A model generated the notes under the pieces. That model was not told the origin of the DNA. It made no database searches and was given only the letters and a program-made list of their open reading frames with translations. This document shows, piece after piece, positions 31,029-42,000 of a stretch of 52,364 bases of DNA. Position numbers and translations under genes: made by a program. Position 1 is the first letter of the stretch, and every line of letters starts with the position of its first letter. The stretch comes from Zancudomyces culisetae (taxonomy: Eukaryota; Kickxellomycota; Harpellomycetes; Harpellales; Legeriomycetaceae): positions 1-52,364 of the forward strand of contig LSSK01000161.1 of assembly GCA_001969505.1 (NCBI GenBank), given 5' to 3'.

Positions 31029-33356
31029 CTAAGGAACGTAAACATCAAATCGACGACTTGATATTCCTAAAAACTCAAAAGCAATTTTGTAGAAAGTGTT
31101 TGAACTTAGGGAGAACAGAGTAATTGTGTTGTTTAGGCAATTATCTTGAACATGAAAATTGTCAAATTTCTTGCCATTCAAGGTAACACCAAAATAAAGG
31201 CTGGGGATATGGAAGGTTGTAACTTCAGACATTTTTGTGTTTGGCAGTGCATCTGCTTTGTCATTTCCTGAGCAATAACTGTCAATAGTAATATTGTTTC
31301 TCTGTCCGAGCTCAAGAACTTCCAAATGAAGATTGTGCCTTTCAACAAGCTTTAAAAAGTACGCAGATAGGGCAGAGTTAACAATAATTCTTATTTTAAC
31401 ATCCACTTTTGGGGACCCAGAAACGTGAACAAACTCTTCAACACACATATCAAACATGTGATGGCTATTTTTTTCTCTGTCCAGCAGCATGTTGATGTTT
31501 TCTATCATCTCTTTGTAGTGCTTTTCAGCAAATCCCACTTTTCTGTTTCCTTGGTTAAATGGAAAATGTGAATCAGCATGAATACATGACGTGGAATGGC
31601 TTATCAGGTTCACTTTATAAAAGTCTTTACCATCTCCACCAGCACCATTTTGTCTTTTCAGCGGTTTCTCCTTTCTACTACCAGCATTATTCACAGAAAT
31701 TTTCTTGGCTTCTAGAGCACTGTCACACTTTTTGCATTTGCCCAAAATACAAAATGTACATATCTTAAAGTCAGAATATAATCCAAGTTCTCTTTTTTCA
31801 TCAAGCTTAATAAGATATGGTCCTCTGGTTGAAATCAAGTGTTGGTGCCCGTAGATCGTAATTGGATACTCGGTATCCCCATTCTCGGCACACATGTTTT
31901 CGCTACAGCTAGCATCGCCACCATCATCGCCATTACCGCTGTTATCACCAATACAACCACCATCTTTTTCACCGTCCCTTTTATTTCCATGGCTATTATC
32001 GCCTCCGTCTAGGGACCATACCACTTTTTTGTTCAGATAATATACCAAGAGACTTCCAAACTCGCTAATTTTTTCTTTATTCAGTAACAAAACCAATATC
32101 CTAGAAGACATCAGCACAAACACGTATATCAAATGCCGGTATTTAGCAAGATATTCTAATGCGTCTATGAGATTAATCATTATTTTTTCAGATCTGGTTT
32201 TGCACCTACATATCTCGTTTACCCATGTCAAGGTATAGAGTTGATAATTAGTTAAAAACGAGCATATCTTGTCACATCTTTTTAATTGATTCATATTTTT
32301 TCGATAGCAATAATCCAGAACCCTTAGGTATTCGTTGTTTATTAACCTCTCGTCGCATTCATACTTTTTTGGTTCACCTTTTATCTCATAGAGATCCAAG
32401 AGAACCGCTCCAACATTTGCAACAAAAACCAAATCTAGAATTTTTATTTCTTTGAATTCCAGCAACACTTGTGAATGTGTAATGATAATTATTGCCAGTC
32501 TAGAAAACCTAGTTAACTCGTTATATTTATTCTCCTCGGTCTCATCACCAATAATATTGGTATCCCATTGCTGGTCTTGTTCAAAAAACATTTTAAGTGT
32601 CGGAATCCTTTTATAGTTAGTTTCCATTGCTTTACACATTGGTGCATTAATTGTCTTTTTAAGTTTATCATGCTCTCTATCTGGAAAAAGCCGCACCCAT
32701 TCGAGCGATAGCAAAAAGATAAAGAGTATCGCAATATTTCTTTTCTTGTTTCTTTTGACGCATCTAAGCACCTCAACTATTGAAAGCCCTATCGCGAATA
32801 CCTCCTTACCATTTATAATGCTAATAATCCCGCTAAAGAATCGGCTAAGTCCGACTACCAAGTAAGATATTAGTTCTATTATTACCCAAAAGCCCCTTGC
32901 TACCAACGTCCTTCCACTTTTCCCTCCACGATTTTTCCTGATAAATTCAAACATCCTTTTGAGATCATCAATCCTTACAAGCAAATTGTTTTCCTGTGAA
33001 AATTTGAGCACCTGATCTATATTGCTTTGAATTTCTGTAGCTGCATTTCCCTTTGAATACGTCACTAATATTATGATTATCTTGTAAACACCGGTCAATG
33101 CCACAGTCAGAACAAGGAGGAACATCAATCCAAAGAATATCAATTTCCGTGTGTCATATTTTTCTTCGAATTCCTGTATATTAATTACCTCTGAATTCTG
33201 CTCTATTCCCGAGGTTCCCCTTCTCGATTTACTTACGCTCCTTTCTGTAGCATCTTCTCCAATCGATGCAAACCTTCCTTGTTCATCTGTGCCAAAGACT
33301 GCACCTGTATCTTTTTTCTTGAGTTTATTTTTACTCTTCTTTCGTTTTTTTAGCAT
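31029..33356 (-). CDS. Orphan multi-pass membrane protein
   Basis: A single-exon frame of 775 aa that I do not recognise. The N-terminus is strongly basic (MLKKRKKSKNKLKKKD), then an acidic/Ser stretch, then a long hydrophobic segment at about 71-100. Further hydrophobic segments fall at about 150-200 (one or two helices), 205-225 and 405-425. A Gly/Asp-rich low-complexity loop follows (GGDNSHGN...GNGDDGGDAS). After that comes a small Cys cluster CTFCILGKCKKC, possibly metal-binding, and a C-terminal alpha/beta-like region ending SSRRFDVYVP. The N-terminal basic cluster could be a nuclear or inner-nuclear-membrane signal, but this is speculative. Length and codon content leave little doubt that it is a gene. 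No function is assigned. Confidence 0.8.
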   Translation of the reverse strand: MLKKRKKSKNKLKKKDTGAVFGTDEQGRFASIGEDATERSVSKSRRGTSGIEQNSEVINIQEFEEKYDTRKLIFFGLMFLLVLTVALTGVYKIIIILVTYSKGNAATEIQSNIDQVLKFSQENNLLVRIDDLKRMFEFIRKNRGGKSGRTLVARGFWVIIELISYLVVGLSRFFSGIISIINGKEVFAIGLSIVEVLRCVKRNKKRNIAILFIFLLSLEWVRLFPDREHDKLKKTINAPMCKAMETNYKRIPTLKMFFEQDQQWDTNIIGDETEENKYNELTRFSRLAIIIITHSQVLLEFKEIKILDLVFVANVGAVLLDLYEIKGEPKKYECDERLINNEYLRVLDYCYRKNMNQLKRCDKICSFLTNYQLYTLTWVNEICRCKTRSEKIMINLIDALEYLAKYRHLIYVFVLMSSRILVLLLNKEKISEFGSLLVYYLNKKVVWSLDGGDNSHGNKRDGEKDGGCIGDNSGNGDDGGDASCSENMCAENGDTEYPITIYGHQHLISTRGPYLIKLDEKRELGLYSDFKICTFCILGKCKKCDSALEAKKISVNNAGSRKEKPLKRQNGAGGDGKDFYKVNLISHSTSCIHADSHFPFNQGNRKVGFAEKHYKEMIENINMLLDREKNSHHMFDMCVEEFVHVSGSPKVDVKIRIIVNSALSAYFLKLVERHNLHLEVLELGQRNNITIDSYCSGNDKADALPNTKMSEVTTFHIPSLYFGVTLNGKKFDNFHVQDNCLNNTITLFSLSSNTFYKIAFEFLGISSRRFDVYVP

Positions 33357-34257
33357 TTTCGTGCTAATACGCTGTATTCTTGTTCAAGATGGAATTCATT
33401 GAAGCCTATAGAAAAACAAATCCCAAGGCTACTATCAAACTATGGTAACTTTTGTTTACCCTACTTTTCAGGCTAAAAGTTTTTTGGTTGTCAAAAGTCC
33501 TTAAAGTTGACAAAGGTATTTATTTCGTTACTATTCGTCAAAACTTTGTGAATATATTAGGCTCCTATCAAACCTGGTGTAGGTCTAGTCAGGATTTTAT
33601 GAAAAAACTGGGCATTCCGCTGATTTTTCACCACGCTTTCCACCCCGCAAGCGGTATTAAATACACCTCATCCTTTTCTCTCCAATTACACGAGTTTTAA
33701 GCCGATAAAATCCATCATCCCTGAATGCAATCGAGTTGAGGAAAAAAAAATTTTTCATTGTTTTTATCTTGGGGGGTGAATGGCGAAAAACAATTGAGCA
33801 AAATGCAGGCGAAAGCAAAAAAAAAATGAACAGATAGGCTAAACACGCCACGATAGATCTGTACAGTTCTTCGGAATTCTTTTTGAATCGAGGCTAATTT
33901 TAGTTCAAATACACGATATTTACCTTTTCCATGAGCAGACAACATTGGTGCTGTAGATGTTTTACTACACCAGTGGGGTTTCATTCTACCCACAACTCCG
34001 GGTTATACCGCTCTTATACACCTTCTCTCTATTTTTATTTTAAGGCACCAAGCGTATAAATGAACTAGCGTTAGCTTTGTATCGATAGTCTACCATGTAC
34101 GACTCTCAAAACCCAATGCTCATTCAAACAGCTCGTAAACAACGATGTGTATATTTTGCTTGGCATTAGCCGATTTGTATACTCAGATGCTTTGAAAATG
34201 GTGTGACCTTTTACTGTGCTATTTTTCAGTAAAAGCCCAAGGGAAATTGACAAAGCC
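33357..34257. other. Upstream region of the orphan membrane gene, with possible minus-strand exons
   Basis: A minus-strand frame at 33715-33993 begins MGRMKPHWCSKTSTAPMLSA and looks coding-like for its first 50 residues. A GT donor (GTAAAT) follows HGK. A later segment after a TTCAG acceptor (about 33714-33657) reads DDGFYRLKTRVIGEKR. Together they could be two exons of a small gene, but I could not obtain a convincing join or recognise a family. Otherwise nothing is seen. Confidence 0.25.
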
Positions 34258-34698
34258 ATGGTCTCTTGTAATGTTATAGTCCAGGGATCGCCAATTACCC
34301 CAACTCCTCTATATATTTACTTCAAAACTCTTGGAACTAATAAGGGCATTTACTTTTTTATAGAAGAAATAAGGGAAAAAAGGTCCTATCGATACATTGA
34401 AGCTCACAAGTATAAATGTGGCAAAAACTCGATGTGTGGAAATATCAACACTAGCTATACTCCTCTAGAACCTGGTATCGAGTGGATTAATAAGCAAATC
34501 GTGTTATTTTCGAGTTCATTTTCCATTTTTGTGGGAGTTAATAATTTTAATAAACTTGCGCCAAGCACAGGCAAAAAAAGACCAGCCATGGTATTTTCAG
34601 GATTATTTATATTTCTCTTGTTACAATACCATAGCCAAATCCGCTTGCAACACTACAAAAAAAAAGATAAACAGAAGCTATTGCATCTAAAAATATGA
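34258..34698 (+). CDS. Hypothetical protein, weak call
   Basis: An open frame of 146 codons from an ATG in a good context (AAAGCCATGG). The frame itself stays open a further 14 codons upstream to 34216. It reads MVSCNVIVQGSPITP... and includes a hydrophobic segment (MVFSGLFIFLLLQY) and a basic C-terminus (YKKKDKQKLLHLK). No family is recognised. It does not overlap another called gene, and this length is unusual by chance in such AT-rich DNA. Composition does not prove coding, however. A T-rich CAG acceptor-like site lies just upstream (near 34230), so it might be the last exon of a spliced gene. Confidence 0.3.
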   Translation: MVSCNVIVQGSPITPTPLYIYFKTLGTNKGIYFFIEEIREKRSYRYIEAHKYKCGKNSMCGNINTSYTPLEPGIEWINKQIVLFSSSFSIFVGVNNFNKLAPSTGKKRPAMVFSGLFIFLLLQYHSQIRLQHYKKKDKQKLLHLKI

Positions 34699-34780
34699 AA
34701 AATAAGGTCGTTGTACAACCAGGTAAGGTAGGTGAATTCATTTCTGGATAGACTGGACTAGGCTGGGTATGATTGTCAAA

Positions 34781-35659
34781 TTATTTTATATTTAAATCAA
34801 AAGCTGCCCTTTTCCGATTCAAATGGGCCTCCCACTGCCTCCAGATAGCTGTGATCACTTTGGAACTTGGGTGAGGTAGAATATCTGTTACAACATGTTC
34901 GTACACCCGCCCAGTTTTATCGAATTTATATACAAATATCCCATGATATATTGAAGGTTCGTTGCTAAAGCTTATTAGCGAGAAGGGCTTGTTTACTCCT
35001 GTAAAATACCAATGGATACAAATGTCAATCGAGCCTGGCTCCAGTTCGGAAAGGTTAGGACCCACTTTTTTGTTGGGTAGATTTATCTCACTATTGTATA
35101 TCTCGAGAATGTTTTTGGAGCGAAAATCCATCTGTACCACCTTTTTGATTGTCACTTTTGAGTCTCTGAAGAAAAGATTCATCATGAATTTAACGAGCTT
35201 GGCAAATCTGGTATAATTAGTGATTCCGGTTACCGAAAATTTAGTGTGATTTGGCTCAACTAGTGATATGTTCTTGGCGTATATATCTGTTTCCACTAGG
35301 CCCGCTTGTAAAAAATTCTCAATCTCACTTCGTAATATATCGATGGCATGACCCAGATTTAAATCGAATTCATTTGTCTTACCTGGGCCTTTGTATTCCA
35401 GTGAACCCATTTGTACACACCCCTGAGTGTTTTTTAATTTAGTTGCTTCTATATTCAGATTTGGGTTTGCGGATTTCCTGTCTAAATTACTAAAAGATTT
35501 ACGCTTAATTTTATCCTCCTGGTTCGTACTGTAGTTATTAAGCCTAAACTCCCCCTTTAGAAGCGTAGAGGCTCCAAGACTACCTCCTTTCGCATTCAGT
35601 CCCACGGTTCTAATTCCCAGGCCATTATAAAGGGCTGGAAAAACTTTCCTCTGTTTCAT
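34781..35659 (-). CDS. DUF2358-like (C6orf136-type) protein, probably mitochondrial
   Basis: A single-exon frame of 292 aa. The first 36 residues carry several Lys/Arg and no acidic residue (MKQRKVFPALYNGLGIRTVG), consistent with a mitochondrial presequence. From about residue 100 to 270 the pattern resembles the DUF2358/NTF2-like fold: HAIDILRSEIENFLQ, then FSVTGITNYTRFAKLV, then WYFTGVNKP, then IYHGIFVYKFDKTGRVYEHVVTDILP. In that family a conserved early helix, a central Trp strand and a final strand ending near DK(x)nP are typical. The molecular function of the family is not established. The assignment is from remembered pattern only. The Ser/Lys-rich section at residues 45-85 looks unconserved. 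Confidence 0.6.
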   Translation of the reverse strand: MKQRKVFPALYNGLGIRTVGLNAKGGSLGASTLLKGEFRLNNYSTNQEDKIKRKSFSNLDRKSANPNLNIEATKLKNTQGCVQMGSLEYKGPGKTNEFDLNLGHAIDILRSEIENFLQAGLVETDIYAKNISLVEPNHTKFSVTGITNYTRFAKLVKFMMNLFFRDSKVTIKKVVQMDFRSKNILEIYNSEINLPNKKVGPNLSELEPGSIDICIHWYFTGVNKPFSLISFSNEPSIYHGIFVYKFDKTGRVYEHVVTDILPHPSSKVITAIWRQWEAHLNRKRAAFDLNIK

Positions 35660-36472
35660 TATTTACACTATTTACCGCTTCCTTGCAGGTTACCCAGAGA
35701 AGCCGTGAATTTTCATTTAAATTCTAAAAGAGCTACCAAAGAGTTAAATACACACCTCGAATATATATATACCAATGAATGGTGTATAAATTATCTATCA
35801 AATTTTAACTCAGCTCGGATAGTTTTCGTTGATTTATGTGAGCGAATTGGTGCTATTTTTTGATATCTACTTTGTTTTCAACATTTTCTTTATTTTGTGA
35901 AAAAAGCGGGTGGGAGAGGACAGGCTAGATTAATATTTATTTACACTATAGTTATTGAAACAGAAACCATGTACAAGACTTGATAAGGCTGGCGGTCAAC
36001 GAACAGGAGTTTTGGTGTAAACAAAAACCTTTTGTCGCCCTTGTTCTCGTTTTTTCTCCACAGATTCCTAGAATCAAATTTGCTGGTTTCACCTTAATAC
36101 TAAAGAAACAATAATATCAAATTATAATCTAATATTCAAAATTGCCATTCCAGCTAGTACCAGCTTTCTAGAAATTTGCTAGAAATTAACGTTTTAAGAG
36201 AGTACTTTTCCTACACAAAAGACGTGAGATAACAAGAGATTAGTTAATTTCTGTTTTGTATTTAAGTTAGCTGCTATAAGAGATGTGTAAAATGGGTACA
36301 AACACAAATGACACGCAATTGATTTTTTGTTTATGAAGAAGGCATGGGGTGTTGAAGAGTACATACTGTCATTTTTGAGGTTTGTTCTTAGGGCTATAGC
36401 AAGTGCTATCAAGGTTTTATCGAATGTATGGTATTAGAGTGTATGGCTGATTACTTTTTTACACAAATCTGA
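35660..36472. other. Intergenic region
   Basis: About 800 bp, AT-rich, containing an (AT)n tract near 35761-35772. It lies upstream of the DUF2358-like gene and downstream of the secreted-protein gene. Only a 72-codon chance-like ORF is present. Nothing is supported. Confidence 0.5.
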
Positions 36473-37516
36473 TTAGCTGCTAGTTTTTATGAAAGTTGTG
36501 CTTTCAGTTTTGATGCCCGAATAATTAGTTGAAGACTTAAGTGAAGTATGTTTACTGTTAGTGTCTGTATTTGTTTTATTTGTGATATTCGTCTTATTTA
36601 TAGTATTTGCCTTACTAGGCTTATTGGAAGTATTTGACTTAGTCTTATTAGTTGTATTAGTTGTATTTTGAGTATTTGTTATATTTGATATGATTTTTGT
36701 TGGTATTTTTGTAGTTGATGAGGTAGAGAACCCAGATGATAATCTTGAGAATGAAGAAGAAGCGGTTGATACAGACAGCATTATTGTAGAACTAGCGATC
36801 GAACTTTGCTTGACGCCATAGAGTGTAGAAACATCGTTAATTTCGAATATAGTGTTGGTATGAGTGCTAGTTTGATTCGAGCTGGATATGATTGATGTAT
36901 ATGGGGAACTCGTTGAACTACTACTGGTACTGGTACTACTACTGATAGTACTACTACTACTGATACTACTACTACTACTGATACTACTACTACTACTGAT
37001 ACTACTACTACTACTGATACTACTACTACTACTGATACTACTACTACTACTGATACTACTACTACTACTTTCTGTTTGTGTGGTTGTTTTGTTTGCTGGG
37101 CGCATGCTTTTTATCCTGACATTATCAAAAAATAGTGGATTTGGTATAAACTTTGAATTCCCCCTATATTTTGGATTTTTAATTGTCTTGGGCATAAGTG
37201 GGTATTTGACTCGGGTATTGTAGTTTGGGTTTGGGATAAATTCGGGGGTTCCTCTTACTATATGCTTTAGAGAAATATTGGTTTGTTTTTTCCTGTTTTC
37301 TGTTTGCGACGTTGCTCTTTTTTTAGCCTTAAAAATCCTCGTCGTATTTCTCAAGTTTCTCTGCACAACACGTTCATGGTTCACATCTTTAAACTTTTCT
37401 ACATTGCGAGAATTGTTTGAACTGGCCTCCATAGCATGTGAGTGAAACACCAAAGATATTGCAACTAGCACTAACAACATTATTCTCAACAACAGAACCC
37501 TTGGTACAACTAACAT
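36473..37516 (-). CDS. Secreted Ser/Thr-rich repeat protein (mucin- or cell-wall-like)
   Basis: A single-exon frame of 347 aa. A clear signal peptide spans residues 1-28 (LLLRIMLLVLVAISLVF...HSHA), then a basic region and a Pro/Asn section with two similar motifs (FIPNPNYNTRVKYPLMPK and FIPNPLFFDNV). Residues about 145-215 are almost pure Ser with Ile every sixth residue, from an 18-bp minisatellite. The C-terminal 100 residues are Thr/Asn/Lys-rich (TNTT, NKTN), with several N-glycosylation sequons (NxT) and abundant O-glycosylation potential. No GPI-like hydrophobic tail is seen at the C-terminus. Function is inferred only as an extracellular or wall glycoprotein. No family is recognised. 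Confidence 0.75.
   Translation of the reverse strand: MLVVPRVLLLRIMLLVLVAISLVFHSHAMEASSNNSRNVEKFKDVNHERVVQRNLRNTTRIFKAKKRATSQTENRKKQTNISLKHIVRGTPEFIPNPNYNTRVKYPLMPKTIKNPKYRGNSKFIPNPLFFDNVRIKSMRPANKTTTQTESSSSSISSSSSISSSSSISSSSSISSSSSISSSSSISSSSTISSSTSTSSSSTSSPYTSIISSSNQTSTHTNTIFEINDVSTLYGVKQSSIASSTIMLSVSTASSSFSRLSSGFSTSSTTKIPTKIISNITNTQNTTNTTNKTKSNTSNKPSKANTINKTNITNKTNTDTNSKHTSLKSSTNYSGIKTESTTFIKTSS
36962..37069 (-). repeat. 18-bp minisatellite, six perfect copies
   Basis: The unit on the plus strand is GATACTACTACTACTACT. On the coding strand it gives SSSSSI. Six exact copies are followed and preceded by degenerate ACT runs. Copy number is likely to vary between strains. Confidence 0.95.
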
Positions 37517-38845
37517 TTCTTAAAAGTTCCTCTGTTTGTTTCTTTTTGCTTTTTCTTTTGATATGGATTAGTAAAATTTCTCATAGCACCGAAATACTAT
37601 TTTGAAAGTTGGATATTAAATCTCCTATTAGTATTTTGCTATGTTTGTATAAACTCGGAGTTTGAAAACAGTATTTAAAAATAACTACAAAATACATTGT
37701 TATTATCCACAATAATTCAAATACGCATAAGTATACTGTGAGATGAGGCTGTCAGATAATTACAGCACTATGTCTTTTCCCAACTATTTAAATATCACTA
37801 TTTTTATTTTACGGTTCTGTTTGGTCGACGTGCTGCCCTATGCATAAATCGTGGGGCACTTGCTTTCAACAAAAGGATATTGGGAAATATTTAGCCCATT
37901 AATTGGAGGAATCAATTTTAACTTTTATTTTCTTGTGATCCAATTGTAGCCAGAGGCGCTCCGTGCCTCATTATTGTCTCTTTGGTGCTTATAGTTGGTA
38001 ACCACAATTCATGTTAAAAACAAGATGTGAACCAACTGGTTTAAATGTGAACTGTATGCACGGGAGCGAGGAGGCAAGTAAATAAGGATGATGTTTTCCC
38101 CTCTAGACTTAGTGTATCTCATACAAAAATTTACTCGGTGCCTAAAAACTTGCTATTTAAAAAGCAAAAGTGTAATGATCGTAAATTAAGCCAGTAACAG
38201 ACCAGCTATTGGAAAATTAAAGTTGATTATTGACTCTAAACCACATAGTATACAAGTCAATAAAGATTTTTAGATTACCTGCTACGCCTGCAGATTCAAT
38301 GAAGGCTAAATTTTATCAGCATGTGTGTCTATTATCTTGGACGATACAGATACCAAAGCAATTATTGGCATTATTAAAGTACATTATGAGATAAAAGATG
38401 TTTAATGTGCCTAACGTGAAGTAAAAAAATTAAGGAATTAAGCCTTCATGCTGCTTGATGGTAAAATAAAAAAACATATTACACTTGATCGCCAAAAAAG
38501 ATAAATGTTAGGATATTTTATTGTGCACCGTTATTTTCTGATTGAAACATTGTTGAGAAAAAAGATTTGTTTAACGAAAAACAAAAAAAATTATCAAAGT
38601 ACTGTAATTCTTGATATGCAAGAAGCTAACAACTATAACGATTTGATCAAACATACTCGATTTAACTAATAAAATAGTACATAAGCGCCTTATTCATGCA
38701 ACTTTGTAAAAAAACAAAAAAAACCCATTCTTAAACTGTAGTAAGCCCACCTTTTATCTGAAGTTTTAATTGTATCCTATATCTTTTCACTAAAACGCAA
38801 ACCGATTGTACTCAAACATTGGTAACTCTTGAACGCACACACTTT

Positions 38846-39040
38846 CTAGGTTGAACATTCATCTTCAGAGTCAGAAAAGTCAAGCGCTATTATATCTAGA
38901 CATTCATCATCGTCATAATGTGGTATTATTGCTGGTGTTTCACAATCAATAAGGTCGAATCCGTTATACCTTCTAATCACACTATTTGCTGGCACTCTTA
39001 CTGGGAATATATGGCGTATTTTGGGCTTCTCTTCGTCCAT
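38846..39040 (-). CDS. Small acidic hypothetical protein
   Basis: A 64-codon frame: MDEEKPKIRHIFPVRVPAN, then VIRRYNGFDLIDCETPAIIPH, ending in an acidic tail (LDFSDSEDECST). The amino-acid mix (charged ends, few Lys/Asn/Phe runs) is unlike the chance ORFs of this AT-rich stretch, which is why I list it. No family is recognised. It could be a small protein or a surviving exon of a degenerate gene. Confidence 0.35.
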   Translation of the reverse strand: MDEEKPKIRHIFPVRVPANSVIRRYNGFDLIDCETPAIIPHYDDDECLDIIALDFSDSEDECST

Positions 39041-42000
39041 GTATATATCTACTAGAATTATCGCTTATATTTACTATAATGTTTATTTGACTAACTGTTA
39101 AAGCTGATTAAAAGATGCAGATATGCAAGCAACCTATAAAGTAGATATTACTCACTGTTAAAAAAAACATAATTAAAAGTGTCCTGAAAGTTGAATATAT
39201 ATATGTATATACCACAAAATAAAGTAAAAGTACTATTAAAAATTTGTTGCAACAAAAAAAGTGAACTCTCCAATTAAATCATTTCTGGTCGGGATTCTGA
39301 TAACTTTTACAACCCCGAGTAAAAAAATGCATGGTTGATTCGGATCAAATATATATATGGCTTGACACTAAAGTTGAAAATAACAGTTTCGATTATTGAA
39401 TGAGTTGTAAGTCATCATCACATTCACAATTTATTGAGCTGGGTACTATTGGAATGAGGCCGCTCTAAGTCGCATTTAGATCTGTTGTAAAGCACTGTTT
39501 CCTAAATAGATAAATTAACATGTTAGCTTTTAAAAATCTATCCAGTAGTGGTAGCTATAATGTAACTCTTGTTAAAAATTCTGTGTTATTTTAAAGCCTT
39601 AGTAAAATAGCGCAATCATATTTAGCTAATGAACAGCACAAAACAAATCAGAAATATCATCCAAAATACGCCCATCTCTTTCTTTTCACCAAGAACACGG
39701 AATTTCAAGGGGGTATCCAAGTTTGAAGAATGTAATTAGTGACACAACTCCTAATTCTGAAACCATCATATATGAATTCATTCATTAATGGTCTTTGTGT
39801 AGTTGATTGATGAATTCCTAATTTGTGACTGCGCAGATTATTTTGTTATTTAACGCCTATTAACATTATACCAAAAAAAAACCTATTCTATTTCTGATAT
39901 CACACCATTTTCACAATTCGTTAGTTGGTGGTACAGCAGTCACAACCGAGAAGAGTTTACCACTCACTAAAAGATCACATTCTTTTATTTAATACTAAAT
40001 AGGGTTATTCTGTGATTCAAAATATATTAATGCTCAAAAACCAGTAAATGTCAATAGTTCTATGGGTTGCATATGGGAAAATAGTCTCCGCTTAATTTGA
40101 TTTATGCTTACTCAGTTATAAAGAATCTTCAATTAAATTATACCCTGGTATTGGATGGCTCACAATGATGTGGCAACAAAGGCATGATATTATCCATGAT
40201 AAAAATAGCTCGTTTGCTTGAAATAATAAAAATAATTTTTTAAAAAAAATATCTTATTTCGTCAGCTGTGCGGGTTATTGGTAGTTTAGGAAAAATATAA
40301 TTCCCAGTTGTTCACCATGACGGTCGGAGTATACGACTCCCAATCAATACACTATGACTTGAATAAAAACCGTCAAAATTTGCCATCAACTTTCAAAATA
40401 ATTGATGATATTTATTTACTTCAACCAAACACCAACATTGATCTGAAATACTGTTGCAATATAAATAAAGCTGGGTTTTTGTAATATAGTCGCATTTAAA
40501 GTAGGCATATTGGTAGCATTTGAAATAAACAAGGTCAAAATAGGCATTTAATTTCAATAATGCTCGGTATTGTGGTGGAGTCACTTATGGCCTCAACAGC
40601 AGAAATCACATATTCAAAAACCTTTATAGGTCATTGTTTAGTTATGAGGTGTGGGTGATGGCATGATAAATATCGAATTTATCCATAGGTATAATGCTAC
40701 ATAAATCATTGTTCCTAAGCTGAAATAGTATTGGGATACCATTTTCTTTGGTTATGATGGTTTTCAACTCCTAGTATTATTAAAAGTTTTTTAAATACGA
40801 TTAGCTTTCGCAGATTTGCACCCATTAATTATTAACACAAACCCAAATTTCTATTGCTTAGTACTTGTGATTGAAACTATTGTTAAAAATTGTTTCAAAC
40901 AGCTGTAAAATTTTTTTTTGGTAACGCCGAAATTATGAGTACATAATGTTTAATAGAAAAATTTTAGTTCAAGATGAGAATAGTCACCAGAGTATCGTTT
41001 ATTGATTTGTACAGGTTATAAAACTAAAATTAAATGTATAGTTCTAAAACAACTAACAATTTAATAGTCTGAAAAGGTTAGTAGTCTTGTAGGCATAACA
41101 ATAATTTTAGTTTTTACTAAAGATTTAAATTGAAACAGTACTATTTAAAATCTTTAATAGCATAAATATATATATATATTTATGATGCAACCTCAAAGAA
41201 ATTAAGGCTACGTTTATAATATTTATACTCAATTTCATCTTTAGCTGTATCTGTATTTCATATAATTTATTAATATATCAATTTACTATTATGAGGATAT
41301 TAAAATATAAGTGCTCTTATGTATAACTTTTTACCAAAATCTACAATTACATAATAGTATTATTTTGTTTGAGTTTGGGTGTTGGTTTTGTTGTAATGTC
41401 AACAACAATCTAACGATGTTTACATAAGCCGTCCTAAAAATAGATATAACTTATAGGAACTAAAGAAGCCTGATAATGACAATAAATATAGAAAGGATAA
41501 AGAGACCTAAAAGGAGACAACGGCTTTTGGGAATATCTTTAGTATCTTAAATATCATTTTAGTATCTATTAAACAGGAACATGGTTAGGACCTAGGGTTT
41601 TGAGAAACATATAAATAAACAGCATATATTATCATAACAACACGTGGTCATTTACCACAGTTTTAACACATAAAAAAAATCTGATCCCAAAACATCATGT
41701 TTGAACTTATTATATGGTCGAATACATACCATTAAATCTTGTATTTTATTGGTTAGTTTTTTTGCATTAATTCGTAATAGATTGTCAAGTTTTGAATTAT
41801 TAAATTGTCTTTTTCTCCCAAGCTGATTAAAGTCATAAAATATATTATAAATAAAATACCCGTTCTATTTAATACAGGGTAAGTAATATTACTCAGTAGG
41901 ACATTAAACACACAGTTATGCAACAAACTATAAAGATTTTCTTTGATTACCAATAACTTGTCACAGTTAAAAAACTTCAGCAACAAATCTAAGTGCACTG

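Noticed and set aside
36962-37069. CRISPR-like array
   Set aside because: The 18-bp units are directly tandem with no spacers and lie in frame within a coding sequence.
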